This document shows, piece by piece, positions 13,101-22,712 of a stretch of DNA of 64,000 bases. The DNA is from Pochonia chlamydosporia 170 (taxonomy: Eukaryota > Ascomycota > Sordariomycetes > Hypocreales > Clavicipitaceae), in the NCBI RefSeq assembly GCF_001653235.2, contig NC_035791.1:620001-684000 (forward strand), read 5' to 3'. The position numbers and the translations under genes were made by a program. Positions within the stretch are counted from its first letter, which is position 1. Each line of letters begins with the position of its first letter. The notes under the pieces were generated by a model. It was not told the DNA's origin and searched no databases. It saw only the letters and a program-made list of their open reading frames with translations.

Positions 13101-15551
13101 CCCGATCTTTCGGTCGACATGACAAAGGAGATGCAGAATCTCAGATTAGCCATTGCTAGCAAAGAATTGGCGACAGACGACACCGCGGAACCAGGATCGC
13201 CACAGAGCCCGCCCAGTGCACCTGGACACAGAGCATATGCTGTTACTAAATCCACCCAGCAGACAAGTCCTCGAACAGGTGTTTTAATGAGTGAGGAGGT
13301 AGACAAACTTGATGCGCTTTCGGGCCGTGAGAAGGTTGGCGTCATGGCTAAAGAAGTTGCGCAAGACGACAAGGAGAGCAACGGTCAATCGTCAACAAAG
13401 CGACGCAACCTCACCATCTCCTTCTCCTCGCCGATTGCATCGGTGATCCGCGACCTTTCTCCTGAGGACTTGGATAGCTTTGAGGAATCAGAATACCTAG
13501 ACGAAGTTGCCAGCGCGCAAGCATCACCACACAGGGCTTCAAGCAGATCTTTGGCACAGGCAGGAATGAAACCGAGAAGCAGCTCTCAGCATCTGAATGC
13601 TACCCAGGCTCCGTTAAGACAAGCCTCTCTACGTGGGCCTGCATTCATCCCTCGCCCCGTGTCCCGAATTGACGAGCAAGACGAGGACAGCACCGTTGAA
13701 ATTGCAAATGAAGACCGCCAACTTAGCATCATTGGCGAACACAGCATGATTAGCCACAAGACGCCAGACGGAAGGCGAGCAAGTCTAAGCTTTATGTTTA
13801 ATCAAACTCCAGGCAATGCGGCTATTGCATTAGCTGCCGAGGATAGTGCCTTTATCGGACGAAATGTTGGCAAGTTGTCGCTGAGCCCCCTTTCCGAGTT
13901 TACGCTCAACAACCCAGACCAATCTTTTGGCTTCGAGGTCAGCTACGTCGTGGGTCCTCGCCACATGGCAACTGGAGATGGCTCTAAGAAAGTCTTGTCC
14001 ATGACTATGCGAGAACTGGTGGACCGACTTGGCGAAGCAGAACCCCATGAGTCCTTTTGGGAGGACCTTGCGGAACTTGACCTTCACGACAAGCGCCTTG
14101 CTAGCCTTCACATGTTGGATGAGTTTTGCGGAAACTTAGTCACGCTCGATGCGTCAAGAAATAAACTCAACCACTTGGATGGCGTGCCTTCGACCATTCG
14201 AGAGCTTAAGGTGTCTCAGAACTTGCTGACGGAGTTGACATCATGGGATCATCTGATGAATCTGCAATATGTGGATATTTCCAACAACGAGGTTACAAGT
14301 CTCTCGGCTTTGAAGAACTTGGTACATCTGCGAAGTATCAAGGCCGACAACAATCAGCTTACTAGCCTCGATGGCTTGGATGCTCACGACGGTCTCTTGT
14401 CTCTGCGTGCCAGAAACAATATGATTGAAGACGTTGACTTTGCGGTTTCACGATTTGAGCGACTTGAAACGTTGGACTTGAGCGGCAATCAGATTCGGTG
14501 TGTGGAGAACCTAGAGATGCTTCCTGTGCTCGCACGACTGAAGCTATCCAAGAACAAACTAATGGACCTACCTAAGGCGAGCTGCATGAAGTCACTCAGA
14601 CATCTGGATGTCAGCGACAACGAATTGCTTACGCTGGACATGGCTGCATTCCCGAAGTTACATTCCATGCACGCGGACAGAAACCACATCAGCAGTGTCT
14701 GCGGGTTTGATCGAACTCGACGACTGGACAGTCTGTCACTTCGTGAGCAACGCGGCAACGTTCCGTTGGACCTAAGCTTCCTCTCTATGGCCTATGAAGT
14801 TCGCAAGTTGTTCCTATCAGGCAATTACATGCAAGAATTTGATCCACAGGTCGACTTTCTCAACATGCAACTCCTTGAGCTTGCCAACTGCGGGTTGCAG
14901 CGTCTTCCAGACAACATGGGCCAGCTGATGCCAAATCTGCGAACGCTGAACGTCAATTTCAACGCGCTTCGTGATTTGTCGCCGCTCCAATTCATCCCGC
15001 GACTTAAAAAACTCCTCGTGGCCGGGAACAGATTAGCTGATTCGACGCGGGTGACACAGCTGCTGACGGAATTTCCCCATTTGACACAGCTCGACGTGCG
15101 GGATAACCCAGTGACTCTTGGTTTCTATGCTCCTCTGCAAGTCTTAGTACCAACGGACGGCTCTGGCATTGCCGATCCATTTATTCTGCCGGATGCCGAC
15201 GTTGGTAGGGACGAGACGTTTGCAAGCAGGTTAGACGAAGCTACGAGGTTGAGAAGACGGTTGCACCAAGTCGTTCTTGTAGCGAGCTGTTCGAGGCTGC
15301 GGGTGTTGGATGGCCTGCCAGTCTGTCGAAGAGACATCATGGCTAGGGATCGGCTGCTGCAAACGCTGATTGATGACGGCCTTGTTCCCGACCCAGAACG
15401 GCCGCGAGTTCAAGAGGGGGACACGAAGCCTGTTGTTAGCAAGGGCGAGGAGGGCATTGACGAAGAGACAATGGCGGATGAGCAAGCCAGAGCACAGCTT
15501 GAAGACGAAGCTGAAACGGCCTGGCAGAGCACTATGCACGAGAACAGCTAA
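10155..15551 (+). CDS. cdc11: Septation initiation network scaffold Cdc11/Nud1
   Basis: Encodes 1798 residues in one exon. The ATG at 10155 is in an ACCATGG context and is preferred over an upstream non-ATG extension of the same frame. About 1300 N-terminal residues are disordered and rich in Ser, Pro and acidic residues. Residues about 1303-1655 form a run of leucine-rich repeats of the LxxLxLSxNxL type, followed by a conserved C-terminal cap ending with a basic helix. Just before the repeats is a conserved stretch (VGPRHM, then a MTMRELVDRLGEAEPHESFW-type segment). This architecture is that of S. pombe Cdc11 and yeast Nud1, spindle-pole-body scaffolds on which the septation/mitotic-exit GTPase and kinase cascade assembles. 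Family membership rests on the repeat pattern and the layout; the role is by homology. Convergence or overlap with neighbours is absent. Confidence 0.9.
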   Translation: MAHAWLDSLSEDWVSQPGSDASDGQLPPLPPPDDVETPQIKQFASRIPRKAGIRSSLPPTSGNNSPQILSERSANDINISMKKLPSKLSQEIKADVSRSVSNDTNGSVVHNKVSSQRSPDKNGETPEWKRRLIYGEVAYGEQRDLFCSAAIGLQDMFKPPQEDGEESRPGRDASQHIDMTLPSSPPTYPQPITEEDFDEYPDFDEDEEYPVDVTPSPSPRPLQKDIKYRLNESSPIPDSRKTSQPSQLRGDYTPRLQSEDGIYRDESCLTAPEAESASRKPSGQSDTRNEDFSPILIGKHSGDNGKVDFAPIEMPVDQLWQKLERLRVNQMLLDSQADLGAGFETSPRSPAPIENTDDYIQNGGFINVRRGGRSGDGSFYNRGLSSEIGVDTSEMLPEESLQASTPKQFPSVRTLGTNPFPTFQVTQSPSLPRAPFPSPDKKQLVPEEAQPAASSPLKLFGPYDTFTNQTLLRRISQFEERSGSPSQRSTMSHNADHDSENEKLPMPSASERRSISKFGGGDLDGFEFRGELSDEIYEDSDAVGKENVTPNETSLPLYPLREIGRRDDSPDEYSGLVIERRRNKHDTPTRGRNSEIFTSPNWAPGDSGTPRRDPGSESKRPRTSPSKDPTPKRRRTLHRSDIAFGRETKHEAAEAAHLQMHSLLSSKKRKDALPGTFEVADPNVLALRSMLQPRNPTSSRSSSASFDQARRSPLRDRQNELPTPPSDAPNETDRKPSIRTQDFVDQAAQIMAMIRNQVQPELASLEESEEDVEGEVQQPSEAGSSQDSTSEPFSRPPSREGNLKTWAQARQDDPDLMDRLRKYQEFSDMGDVISSSVRSMGLSNNAILAAQNRQRHSDGQSQSRPDAVPIPVRGEIISDLPNVRITSNPLPTAGQTSPSREYPSQSSNRSTSQNYPSASSRGSDSKRIIMPESVSHLIPDRVGSMCLDKDKNVWVKRKESAPLPARNILPSEDSEDDPFASIPDLSVDMTKEMQNLRLAIASKELATDDTAEPGSPQSPPSAPGHRAYAVTKSTQQTSPRTGVLMSEEVDKLDALSGREKVGVMAKEVAQDDKESNGQSSTKRRNLTISFSSPIASVIRDLSPEDLDSFEESEYLDEVASAQASPHRASSRSLAQAGMKPRSSSQHLNATQAPLRQASLRGPAFIPRPVSRIDEQDEDSTVEIANEDRQLSIIGEHSMISHKTPDGRRASLSFMFNQTPGNAAIALAAEDSAFIGRNVGKLSLSPLSEFTLNNPDQSFGFEVSYVVGPRHMATGDGSKKVLSMTMRELVDRLGEAEPHESFWEDLAELDLHDKRLASLHMLDEFCGNLVTLDASRNKLNHLDGVPSTIRELKVSQNLLTELTSWDHLMNLQYVDISNNEVTSLSALKNLVHLRSIKADNNQLTSLDGLDAHDGLLSLRARNNMIEDVDFAVSRFERLETLDLSGNQIRCVENLEMLPVLARLKLSKNKLMDLPKASCMKSLRHLDVSDNELLTLDMAAFPKLHSMHADRNHISSVCGFDRTRRLDSLSLREQRGNVPLDLSFLSMAYEVRKLFLSGNYMQEFDPQVDFLNMQLLELANCGLQRLPDNMGQLMPNLRTLNVNFNALRDLSPLQFIPRLKKLLVAGNRLADSTRVTQLLTEFPHLTQLDVRDNPVTLGFYAPLQVLVPTDGSGIADPFILPDADVGRDETFASRLDEATRLRRRLHQVVLVASCSRLRVLDGLPVCRRDIMARDRLLQTLIDDGLVPDPERPRVQEGDTKPVVSKGEEGIDEETMADEQARAQLEDEAETAWQSTMHENS

Positions 15552-17616
15552 TAAAGAAGGCGTGTTGGATACTTGTCATTTCAGTACTTGGACGAACAAC
15601 ATGAAGAGTTCATGTAGAAGACGGAAGGGAGCAACATGGCGTTGAATGGTGTTCATTTGCAACATGCATTTCTTTAAAGGGCGCAAAACTGGTGTTTGAT
15701 TAGAGTAATTTGGTGTTATGTTTATACTGGGCTTTGTACATGGTTGGCTGGTGTATGAGTAGATGGTATTCAATGACGAGATATGAGTTAACAGGTAAAC
15801 AATATTGTGCGCGATTTGGAAGCCCTTTGATGAATTGCGTGATCAGTGCTCTGCTACGTTGTTCAATGTGTTGGCAGGGCAAGTGGAGGTTGATTGGTGC
15901 CCGATGGGCCGGTTGGGCAAGGACCAGGCGTTGAAGATTGCATGCTTCCTGTATGTCTTGTATGTCTGATTGTGGAGATGCGAGACGCGCAGATGAATTC
16001 GGGCATGGTAGGACGTGATGACGATGTTTGACTTGTTGACTGTGGGTTGACGGAGAAAGTTTGACTCAAGGGAGCCACGAAGAGTCGAGTCCCGCATTTG
16101 GTAGCTAGTTGTCTTTGGTGTAATTTGCATCGTTGGCGCAATTACACTGCATACCGAGAGAATATTTGTACTTGGCAGGGAGACGGGGAGAAGAAGCAAT
16201 TTGAAGGGCGAGTCATCTTTTCTGGAGAACCTTGGCGATGAATATGTCTGAGACACGACTACCCTTGGGACATGAGCCGAGGAGTTTTGCGAAGGGCAAT
16301 GCTGATTGAGGTAGAAATGTATAGGACGGAGTGAGTTGGCTTTGCGTAACAGCTTTCGGATAATTGTTGCTATCGACGCTCGCATTTCTACTTTGACAGT
16401 ACAAGTCATGCCATGACACGTGGGTGAAACGGAAGGGGGCGATGGGTCGATACCATTGTGGGCAGATAAATTGTGATGGAAGGTGATTAGGTCTGTTGGT
16501 GTGCGAGATTTTAATATGAAGTGGGCGAAACACTTGATCTGCTCAACTCGGCGGCAGATACTGGAGATGGCGATCTCACGGGACGGTGACAGGTCGTATG
16601 CATGGAGGTGATCCAAAACCTGGGGAGGGCTGCGCTAGCTCTCACAATGATGGCACTGCGGCGGTGAGGATGAAAATAGACGTTGTACGCGTGACCCGCA
16701 TATGCAAATAATTGCATGTAGTCAAGGGAGAGGACACTCCCGAATGACTGAGTCGTGAAAAATGCAACAAGTTTTCCCACTTGTTTCTGCGTACCAGCAG
16801 ACGACTCACGGAGGATTATGGCTCCTTCCCTTCCTTGGGGGTCCTAAAGGCATTCATCACTCCTTCCTTCCTGGTTGTTGGGCTGCCCTATGGACAAGGA
16901 GCGGCTGTTTTGCTCCTGCCTTCCCCACAAACGGACGCCACTGTCAAGGGAAGGAGTGGCGCCGCCATCAGCTAAAACGGCAGTAGCCATGCGGAAACGC
17001 ACCACGACAGAAGCTTGGCTTTGACGTGACTAGACCAGACTTTCACCAGCAACAACTCATGCAGCGTGGCCCCACTTCCACTTGCGCTTCGTCCAGCCTG
17101 CATCCTCTGCATCCTCCACATTGACTCAACCCTCTTTGACTCTAGCAGGTTGTCTCGACCACGCACGACTTCGACCACGGGCACGCGAACCATCCATCCC
17201 TCGTATTCCACACGTCTGCGTCCTGACACTGAACTTGACTTTACTTTCCATTCTTCACAACCATCCGATAAAACGACAACAACGCAGTTGACACCTCGAT
17301 CCCGCTCGCTTGGCCGCTTTTCTATTCTCACATCAGCCACTGACATCTGTCACATGGCAAGACCCGTTTGTTGCATCAACGTGAACCCTTCCGGCCAGTC
17401 ATTCTCGTACCGTCCCTCCGACTTGGAACGACACGCGGTCCCCAACAACAAAGCACCCCAAACACCATACGACGACTGCAAACAACAAACAAACATCTCG
17501 AGGATTGTCCTCTGCCCTCTCGACATGCACTTTTGTCGCTGAGGGACCCCGAGATAAACCTGAACTACACCTGCACAACTACCAAGTTGGTGCAAACGTC
17601 TTTGGCAGCCTGCGCA
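15552..17616. other. Intergenic, cdc11 3' side / TBC gene upstream
   Basis: About 2 kb lying between two plus-strand genes. A 257-codon minus-strand open frame (15843-16616) begins with TTG, has no recognisable domain and is not called. The part from about 16980 is C-rich on the + strand and probably the promoter and 5' UTR of the TBC gene. No RNA gene or repeat seen. Confidence 0.5.
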
Positions 17617-20600
17617 ATGGACCCGACGCTGGAACCGACGTCGGCGTGTCCTCTCGAGCGGTCATTCTCCCAACAAAGCGCAGCGTCAACACGCTCGATT
17701 CGAAGCAATAGAAGTAATCGGAGTACTACGCTTCGTGCCGGTCGCACCCGCCGACTCCCCAGCCAACCGAGCAGCTCGGCGAGTAGCATCGCTGCTAGCG
17801 ATAAGTCGTTGACTAGCTTTCCTAGCTTCAGTCCCGATCCTTCCAACCCGAATCCTCTCGAATACGAAGATGAGCGCCTCAAAACCGCGACTCAGGAATC
17901 CGAAAACAACCGCTCTAGGAACCTGAGCAACCGGGGTCTCTCCATTGTAGACAGCCTGACAGGGAAGGGTTCGTCTCGAGATGCGCTGTTTGAGGATGCA
18001 CCGTTACGACAATCTATCCCAGGGGCTTTGCACCAAGCTGATGATAGGCACATCGAGCGACTTATTTCTCGCCATGGCGCCGTCCCGCTCGTTCGACAAA
18101 TTGCTGAGGATTTGGCACAGCGAGATGCTCAAATTGCTGCACTTCGTCGACGAGCTGATGAGCGAGAGAGGGCACTGAGAAAAATTGTGAGGGAATGTGG
18201 TCTGTCGAATATGGACTTGGAAAACCGATTAAAGGCTGTTGAGACTGAGATGCGATCAAATGAAAGGAGACATAGCGACGGCGAGAATGGCCTGACTGAT
18301 CTCATGAGTGATGCCATGCAAGATACCATGGCGGCACACGCATACGGGGAGACGGAGCGGAGAAGTGCAACCGTTCGCGCTGGTGGCAATGCGGTACCTG
18401 GCAAAGGAACCATTCGCGGATGGAAAGAATATATCTGGGGAAGCGGCACTGCAAAACGAGGAAGCCGGGCGAGCAGTGTGAACGGCGACAACTTGAACGC
18501 GGCTACCGTAATACGCTCACAGTCGAGTATGGACAGGCGGCCTACCTTGCAGGATGATCTTTTTACACCTCCACCGGAACCCAACACAAACGCAGATGCG
18601 ACCAGTTCAAGTCGCGCATCGAGCATTCATTCTGCCGCCGTCTCTGAGCGAAAATCATCAGTATCCCTGGCCAGCCTCGCGTTGCGTCTCGTGGCTGGAG
18701 GCACAGTTACGCCGAGAGACCCTGAAAGCAGAGGCAGAGCCGTGAGTGCATCTGCTCGGAACGGATCGAGAGCGGGATCGACAGCGAGCGTCCGGACAGC
18801 CCAGTCCGCAAGGGTTGCGTCCATGGCAGGAAATCCCAAGGCCCTGATGGCCATGCGACGGACCTCACAGACACCACAGGCATTGACCAGCACAAAATCA
18901 CAAGCACAGGACATGTGGGGGAACATGGCAAGCAGCCCGCCAAACCTCACAAATGCACGCCAAGAAAGCTATGGCCCTGTTGAAATGGACGCCATCTTAC
19001 CTCCCGAATCGCAACCTCCAACCTTGACTCACATATATCAGAACAACGCACGTGGCGAGTTTCTAACGGATAGATTTGGGTTTATTTATGATCAGCGCAG
19101 GAAGAAGCGGCAGCGAGAAGCAGCGCACATGGCGAATCAGATGAAAGGCGGCCGTACTGAAATGCTTACCAATGGCCGCACGCGTATATCTCCGAATCTC
19201 CTTGACGATCTCCCAAGCCCCAAATGGAGCGTCTCAAGCGGCGGGAGACCTGGTAGCCCCAACAGTCACGAGGAAAGGGTTGAAGACGACGGCAAGCCAA
19301 AGCGATGGCAGGATTACCTCAAAATTGCCACCTTTCCAACCGAACTACTTAGCCACACTCCCAGCGTGAGTGCGTCTGCGTTGGAGGTATTGGAAGGCAC
19401 GGGCAGTTTGACGCCAGAAATCCGGGAACCTGAGTCAGCCAAGGTGCCAAGTATTACACCGACAACGGCTGGTTTAGTTCCTCCGCAGGCGAGTACGACG
19501 ACTGCAATTGATAACGAAACTACGCAGCCCGCAGAGACAGATGCAAATGCCACGGCGGTCGTCAAGGAAGACACAGAACCTGTCAAACTCTTGCTGGAGC
19601 AGTTGAGCGAGGTACACGACTCATTGCAGCGCGACAAGACAGTCAAATGGAATGACTTTTTACGCAAAGTAAGAGCCGAACGGCGACGCGAGGGCCAGGC
19701 CGCCGTGGCTGCTGCAGCTGCAGTCGCCGAAGCCCGTTACGAGACGCCGGCAATGATTCTTCCAGAAACACGAGTAGCAGACGGCGAAATTATCGGCATA
19801 TCTGGTCTTGGAAACAAGGGCAAGGTGGGCCGGGCCAAATGGAACGAGTTCAAATCGCTGGTACTCGGCGGGATACCAGTTGCTTTTCGCGCCAAGGTGT
19901 GGTCAGAATGTTCTGGCGCGAACGGAATGCGCATTCCTGGATACTACGATGACCTGGTTGCACAAACTAGCAACGATGATGATGATGCGGCCGTGGTCAG
20001 TCAGATTCAAATGGACATTCATCGCACATTGACAGACAACATCTTCTTTCGAAAAGGGCCGGGAGTGCAGAAGCTGAATGAACTGCTCCTGGCGTATTCG
20101 CGGCGAAACAAGGATGTTGGATATTGCCAGGGCATGAATTTGATTGCGGCGAATCTGCTTCTTATCATGCCTTCAGCAGAAGATGCGTTTTGGATCCTGG
20201 CGTCGATTATTGAACACATTCTACCGCAGGGGTACTATGATCAGTCGCTCATGGCGTCACGAGCCGACCAGCAAGTGCTGCGACAATTTGTATCGACGGT
20301 GCTTCCCAAGCTATCGGCACACCTAGACTCGCTGTCGATTGAGCTCGAGGCGCTGACGTTCCAATGGTTTCTATCGGTATTCACCGACTGTCTTTGCGCG
20401 GAGGCGCTATTTCGAGTGTGGGATGTTGTGTTGTGCACGAATGACGGCAGCACGTTTCTGTTCCAAATTGCGCTGGCGCTTCTGAAGCTAAACGAGAGGA
20501 ATCTGCTGCAGTGCGACACGCCGGCAGGAGTGTACACGTATATCAACCACCACATGACAGAGCACGCCATCAGTATAGATGGACTGATTCAGGCTGGAGA

Positions 20601-20802
20601 GGCGCTGCGACGAGTTGTGCGGCGCGAGGACATTGAGCAGCGGCGCAATAAGGCCATACAGGCGGAGAAGGACATGGTTGCAGAAAGAGATGACGATGCT
20701 CGAAAGCGGGACGCCAAGAAGGCGGCAGCACAAGCAGCAGCGGCAACTGCGGAGGGGGATGCAGTGTTGAGGGTTGAAGAGCCACGGCCGATAGAGGCAT
20801 GA
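17617..20802 (+). CDS. TBC-domain Rab GTPase-activating protein
   Basis: Single exon, 1061 residues. The ATG at 17617 (MDPTLEPTS) is chosen because the longer frame upstream opens only on TTG. Residues 1-150 are Ser/Arg-rich and disordered; about 154-219 is a heptad-like coiled coil (LAQRDAQIAALRRRADERER). A long low-complexity linker follows, then an Ala-rich helix near residue 690. The TBC domain occupies about 751-1004 and has both catalytic fingers: the IxxDxxR arginine motif as QMDIHRT (near residue 798) and the YxQ glutamine motif as GYCQGMN (near 836). A basic, Ala-rich C-terminal helix ends the protein. TBC proteins accelerate GTP hydrolysis by Rab GTPases in membrane traffic. Which Rab is the substrate cannot be told from sequence. 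It ends 187 bp from the convergent isomerase gene. Confidence 0.9.
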   Translation: MDPTLEPTSACPLERSFSQQSAASTRSIRSNRSNRSTTLRAGRTRRLPSQPSSSASSIAASDKSLTSFPSFSPDPSNPNPLEYEDERLKTATQESENNRSRNLSNRGLSIVDSLTGKGSSRDALFEDAPLRQSIPGALHQADDRHIERLISRHGAVPLVRQIAEDLAQRDAQIAALRRRADERERALRKIVRECGLSNMDLENRLKAVETEMRSNERRHSDGENGLTDLMSDAMQDTMAAHAYGETERRSATVRAGGNAVPGKGTIRGWKEYIWGSGTAKRGSRASSVNGDNLNAATVIRSQSSMDRRPTLQDDLFTPPPEPNTNADATSSSRASSIHSAAVSERKSSVSLASLALRLVAGGTVTPRDPESRGRAVSASARNGSRAGSTASVRTAQSARVASMAGNPKALMAMRRTSQTPQALTSTKSQAQDMWGNMASSPPNLTNARQESYGPVEMDAILPPESQPPTLTHIYQNNARGEFLTDRFGFIYDQRRKKRQREAAHMANQMKGGRTEMLTNGRTRISPNLLDDLPSPKWSVSSGGRPGSPNSHEERVEDDGKPKRWQDYLKIATFPTELLSHTPSVSASALEVLEGTGSLTPEIREPESAKVPSITPTTAGLVPPQASTTTAIDNETTQPAETDANATAVVKEDTEPVKLLLEQLSEVHDSLQRDKTVKWNDFLRKVRAERRREGQAAVAAAAAVAEARYETPAMILPETRVADGEIIGISGLGNKGKVGRAKWNEFKSLVLGGIPVAFRAKVWSECSGANGMRIPGYYDDLVAQTSNDDDDAAVVSQIQMDIHRTLTDNIFFRKGPGVQKLNELLLAYSRRNKDVGYCQGMNLIAANLLLIMPSAEDAFWILASIIEHILPQGYYDQSLMASRADQQVLRQFVSTVLPKLSAHLDSLSIELEALTFQWFLSVFTDCLCAEALFRVWDVVLCTNDGSTFLFQIALALLKLNERNLLQCDTPAGVYTYINHHMTEHAISIDGLIQAGEALRRVVRREDIEQRRNKAIQAEKDMVAERDDDARKRDAKKAAAQAAAATAEGDAVLRVEEPRPIEA

Positions 20803-20989
20803 TGGCAAATTATAGAAAGAGGTTGGATAGAGTTGCTAGATGATACCCATATACGTCTTTTGTCTGTATTTTGTGTCCTAAATTGTGTGTCCATTGTGAA
20901 TGTTTTACTCCAATGTAGTATGTGTGCAGCGCAGCATGGTAGTCTATTGCTCCCATATATTCATACATTTAAAAACAAAGTTCTCTATA

Positions 20990-21971
20990 TTACAACTTGG
21001 ACTTGTTTTCCTTTTTCCACTGCTCAAACCACACCTTTCCAAACTCCTTCCTCTCCCCATCTCTCCTCTGATCCTCATTAAACCTCTCCTCCTCCCTATC
21101 CACGCCCTCCTTCCGCAGCTCCTTTAACAAATCCTTATGCAGCTCCGCCTTGATGACGCCGTAGACGCCTGCCTTTGCCTTCTCCGTCAACTGTCGCTCC
21201 GCAATGAACTTCAGCGCATCCTCCAGCGACGAGGCCGTCGCGTCGGCGAGTCCACACTCCACTGCCTGTTCGCCGGTGAAGCGTCTCCCCTCGAGGGCGA
21301 GGGTCCGGTACGTCTGGGGCGTGAGGCGGTGGCGGAAGATAGCTGCCATGGGGGGCTTGAGCGGTGCGCCGAAGAGCACTTCGTTGAGGCAGAGGAAGCC
21401 CTTGGGGTGGGGGGCGAGGCGGTAGTCGTGGGCTTGGGAGAGCATGAGGCCGCCGGCGAAGGTGTGGCCGTTGAGGAGGGCGATGGTGGGCATGGGGTAT
21501 CTGGTTTTGTTAGTATCGAGGAAGTGAAGGAGAGGGCTGAACGAAATGAGGAGAAAAGAGAGAGGGAGCGAGCGAAGCGAGGAGAAATGAGAAGGGAACG
21601 AACGAAGTGAGGACAAAAAAAGAAAGAAGAGAGCGAGCGAAGCGAGGACAAAAAACGTACGTGAGGAATCGGACCCATAGATCGTAGAAGAGCTGCCAGA
21701 AACCGTCGGTGTTGATGGCGTGCTCGAGATCCAGGCCGTTGGAGTAGAATTTCGGGATGCCGCTTGTGGTGATGACCACGCCGGGGGTGTAGTTGCCAAA
21801 TTCGAGGATGTCGAGCGCCTGGAGGAGCGCGCGGCAGAAGGAGGTGGTGAGGCGGTTGTCCGGGGGGGATATGAATGTGAGGAGGTAGATTTGCGGTTGG
21901 GGCTGGGTGCAGGTGATTGCGCCGCCGGGGTGGGCGCCGCAGGGGGGGATGGGGACGGAGAAGAGGGACAT
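20990..21971 (-). CDS. Peroxisomal delta3,delta2-enoyl-CoA isomerase (crotonase family)
   Basis: Two exons, 21971-21661 and 21500-20990, give 273 residues. The 160-nt intron has donor GTACGT, a TACTAAC branch site and acceptor CAG; joining restores VRFLTYPMPTIALLNGHTF across the junction. Crotonase-fold signatures are visible: SNGLDL (oxyanion-hole loop), NGHTFAGGLM, and LNEVLFGAPL with an acidic residue where the isomerase acid is expected. The protein ends in SKL, a canonical PTS1, so it should be imported into peroxisomes and act on double-bond isomerisation during beta-oxidation of unsaturated fatty acids. Isomerase rather than hydratase is favoured by the NGHTFAGG and LNEVLFGAP pattern; hydratase is the alternative. 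The intron is unusually long for this window because of internal tandem repeats. Confidence 0.88.
21540..21656. repeat. Tandem repeats inside the isomerase intron
   Basis: Three to four imperfect copies of a purine-rich unit of about 27-34 bp, each containing GCGAGCGAAGCGAGGA or the variant GAACGAAGTGAGGACA followed by an A/G-rich stretch. They fill most of the 160-nt intron. The other introns I could define in the window are 48-71 nt apart from the 231-nt kinase intron, so expansion of this unit probably explains the length. Confidence 0.8.
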
Positions 21972-22712
21972 GTTGGTTGTGTTGTTGGTGAGTGAGGGTT
22001 TAGGTAGGAGGATGGGAGGATGAGAGGATGGGGAGGTGGTGATATTTGAGGGTGGTGAGATGGAGTTGGAGTTGGAGATGCCGAGGCTTGTGATTGTAGA
22101 TGGATGGACCGGGGAAGCGGGTCCGGTTGATGGACCGCCACATGCTAATGTTGGTGGTAATGGTGATGGCTGGAGGGATGATGCAGGTTGTTTATGGTAT
22201 TGATGGCGTAGGGGACTACTTTTTCTGGGCCGTCGGACGATAGAATAATCAGTCCGGGGGAGTGCGTATCTATGGATGAGCGATGATGAATGTATGGATG
22301 CGACATGCAGCTCGGTTGCCGGCTATGGATGTACTTGGCCGGCCACGTTATGTTAATGCGTTTTTGTCTCAACAGTAGGGAGTACCTGGGTATATAGTAA
22401 CGACGGGATTATGAATTTATTTTTAAAAATGTCCAAGTACCTAAATAATCAATATTGTTGCCATGCTACTTCTTGTGTCCTTTGATACTCAACTGCAACA
22501 TGATACTTTGTACTCCGTATGCACCATGCAGTCAGTGCCTGTAGAATTATGCCCCACAAAAGCTACAAGGTACTTCCCCTACCCCTGCAACTTCCAATCT
22601 TCACTTCACCCCACCAGCTCAAGCTGCAGCTGTCCTCAACTCCAACACCAAAACTCCATCTCAAACCCATACCAACACCCATGACGCCTAACCCTTTACT
22701 CCCACCGCCATC
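21972..22712. promoter_or_regulatory. Divergent promoter, enoyl-CoA isomerase / alg2
   Basis: 741-bp spacer between two oppositely oriented starts (21971 on -, 22713 on +). The half near the isomerase is G-rich on + ; the half near alg2 has an AT-rich segment (about 22390-22460) followed by a C-rich leader. An in-frame stop lies eight codons before the alg2 ATG, fixing that start. No further gene seen. Confidence 0.55.

Noticed and set aside
15843..16616. 257-codon minus-strand open frame between cdc11 and the TBC gene
   Set aside because: It opens on TTG, has no recognisable motif or signal, and has a composition typical of antisense reading of a promoter region.
17368..17616. Upstream extension of the TBC-gene frame
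   Set aside because: It begins with TTG and reads as non-conserved leader; the first in-frame ATG used is at 17617.
20990..22141. 383-codon minus-strand frame as a single-exon isomerase gene
   Set aside because: Its N-terminal half is the repeat-filled intron and antisense of the promoter. The real first exon is in another frame (21971-21661) and joins by a clean GT-AG intron with a TACTAAC branch site.
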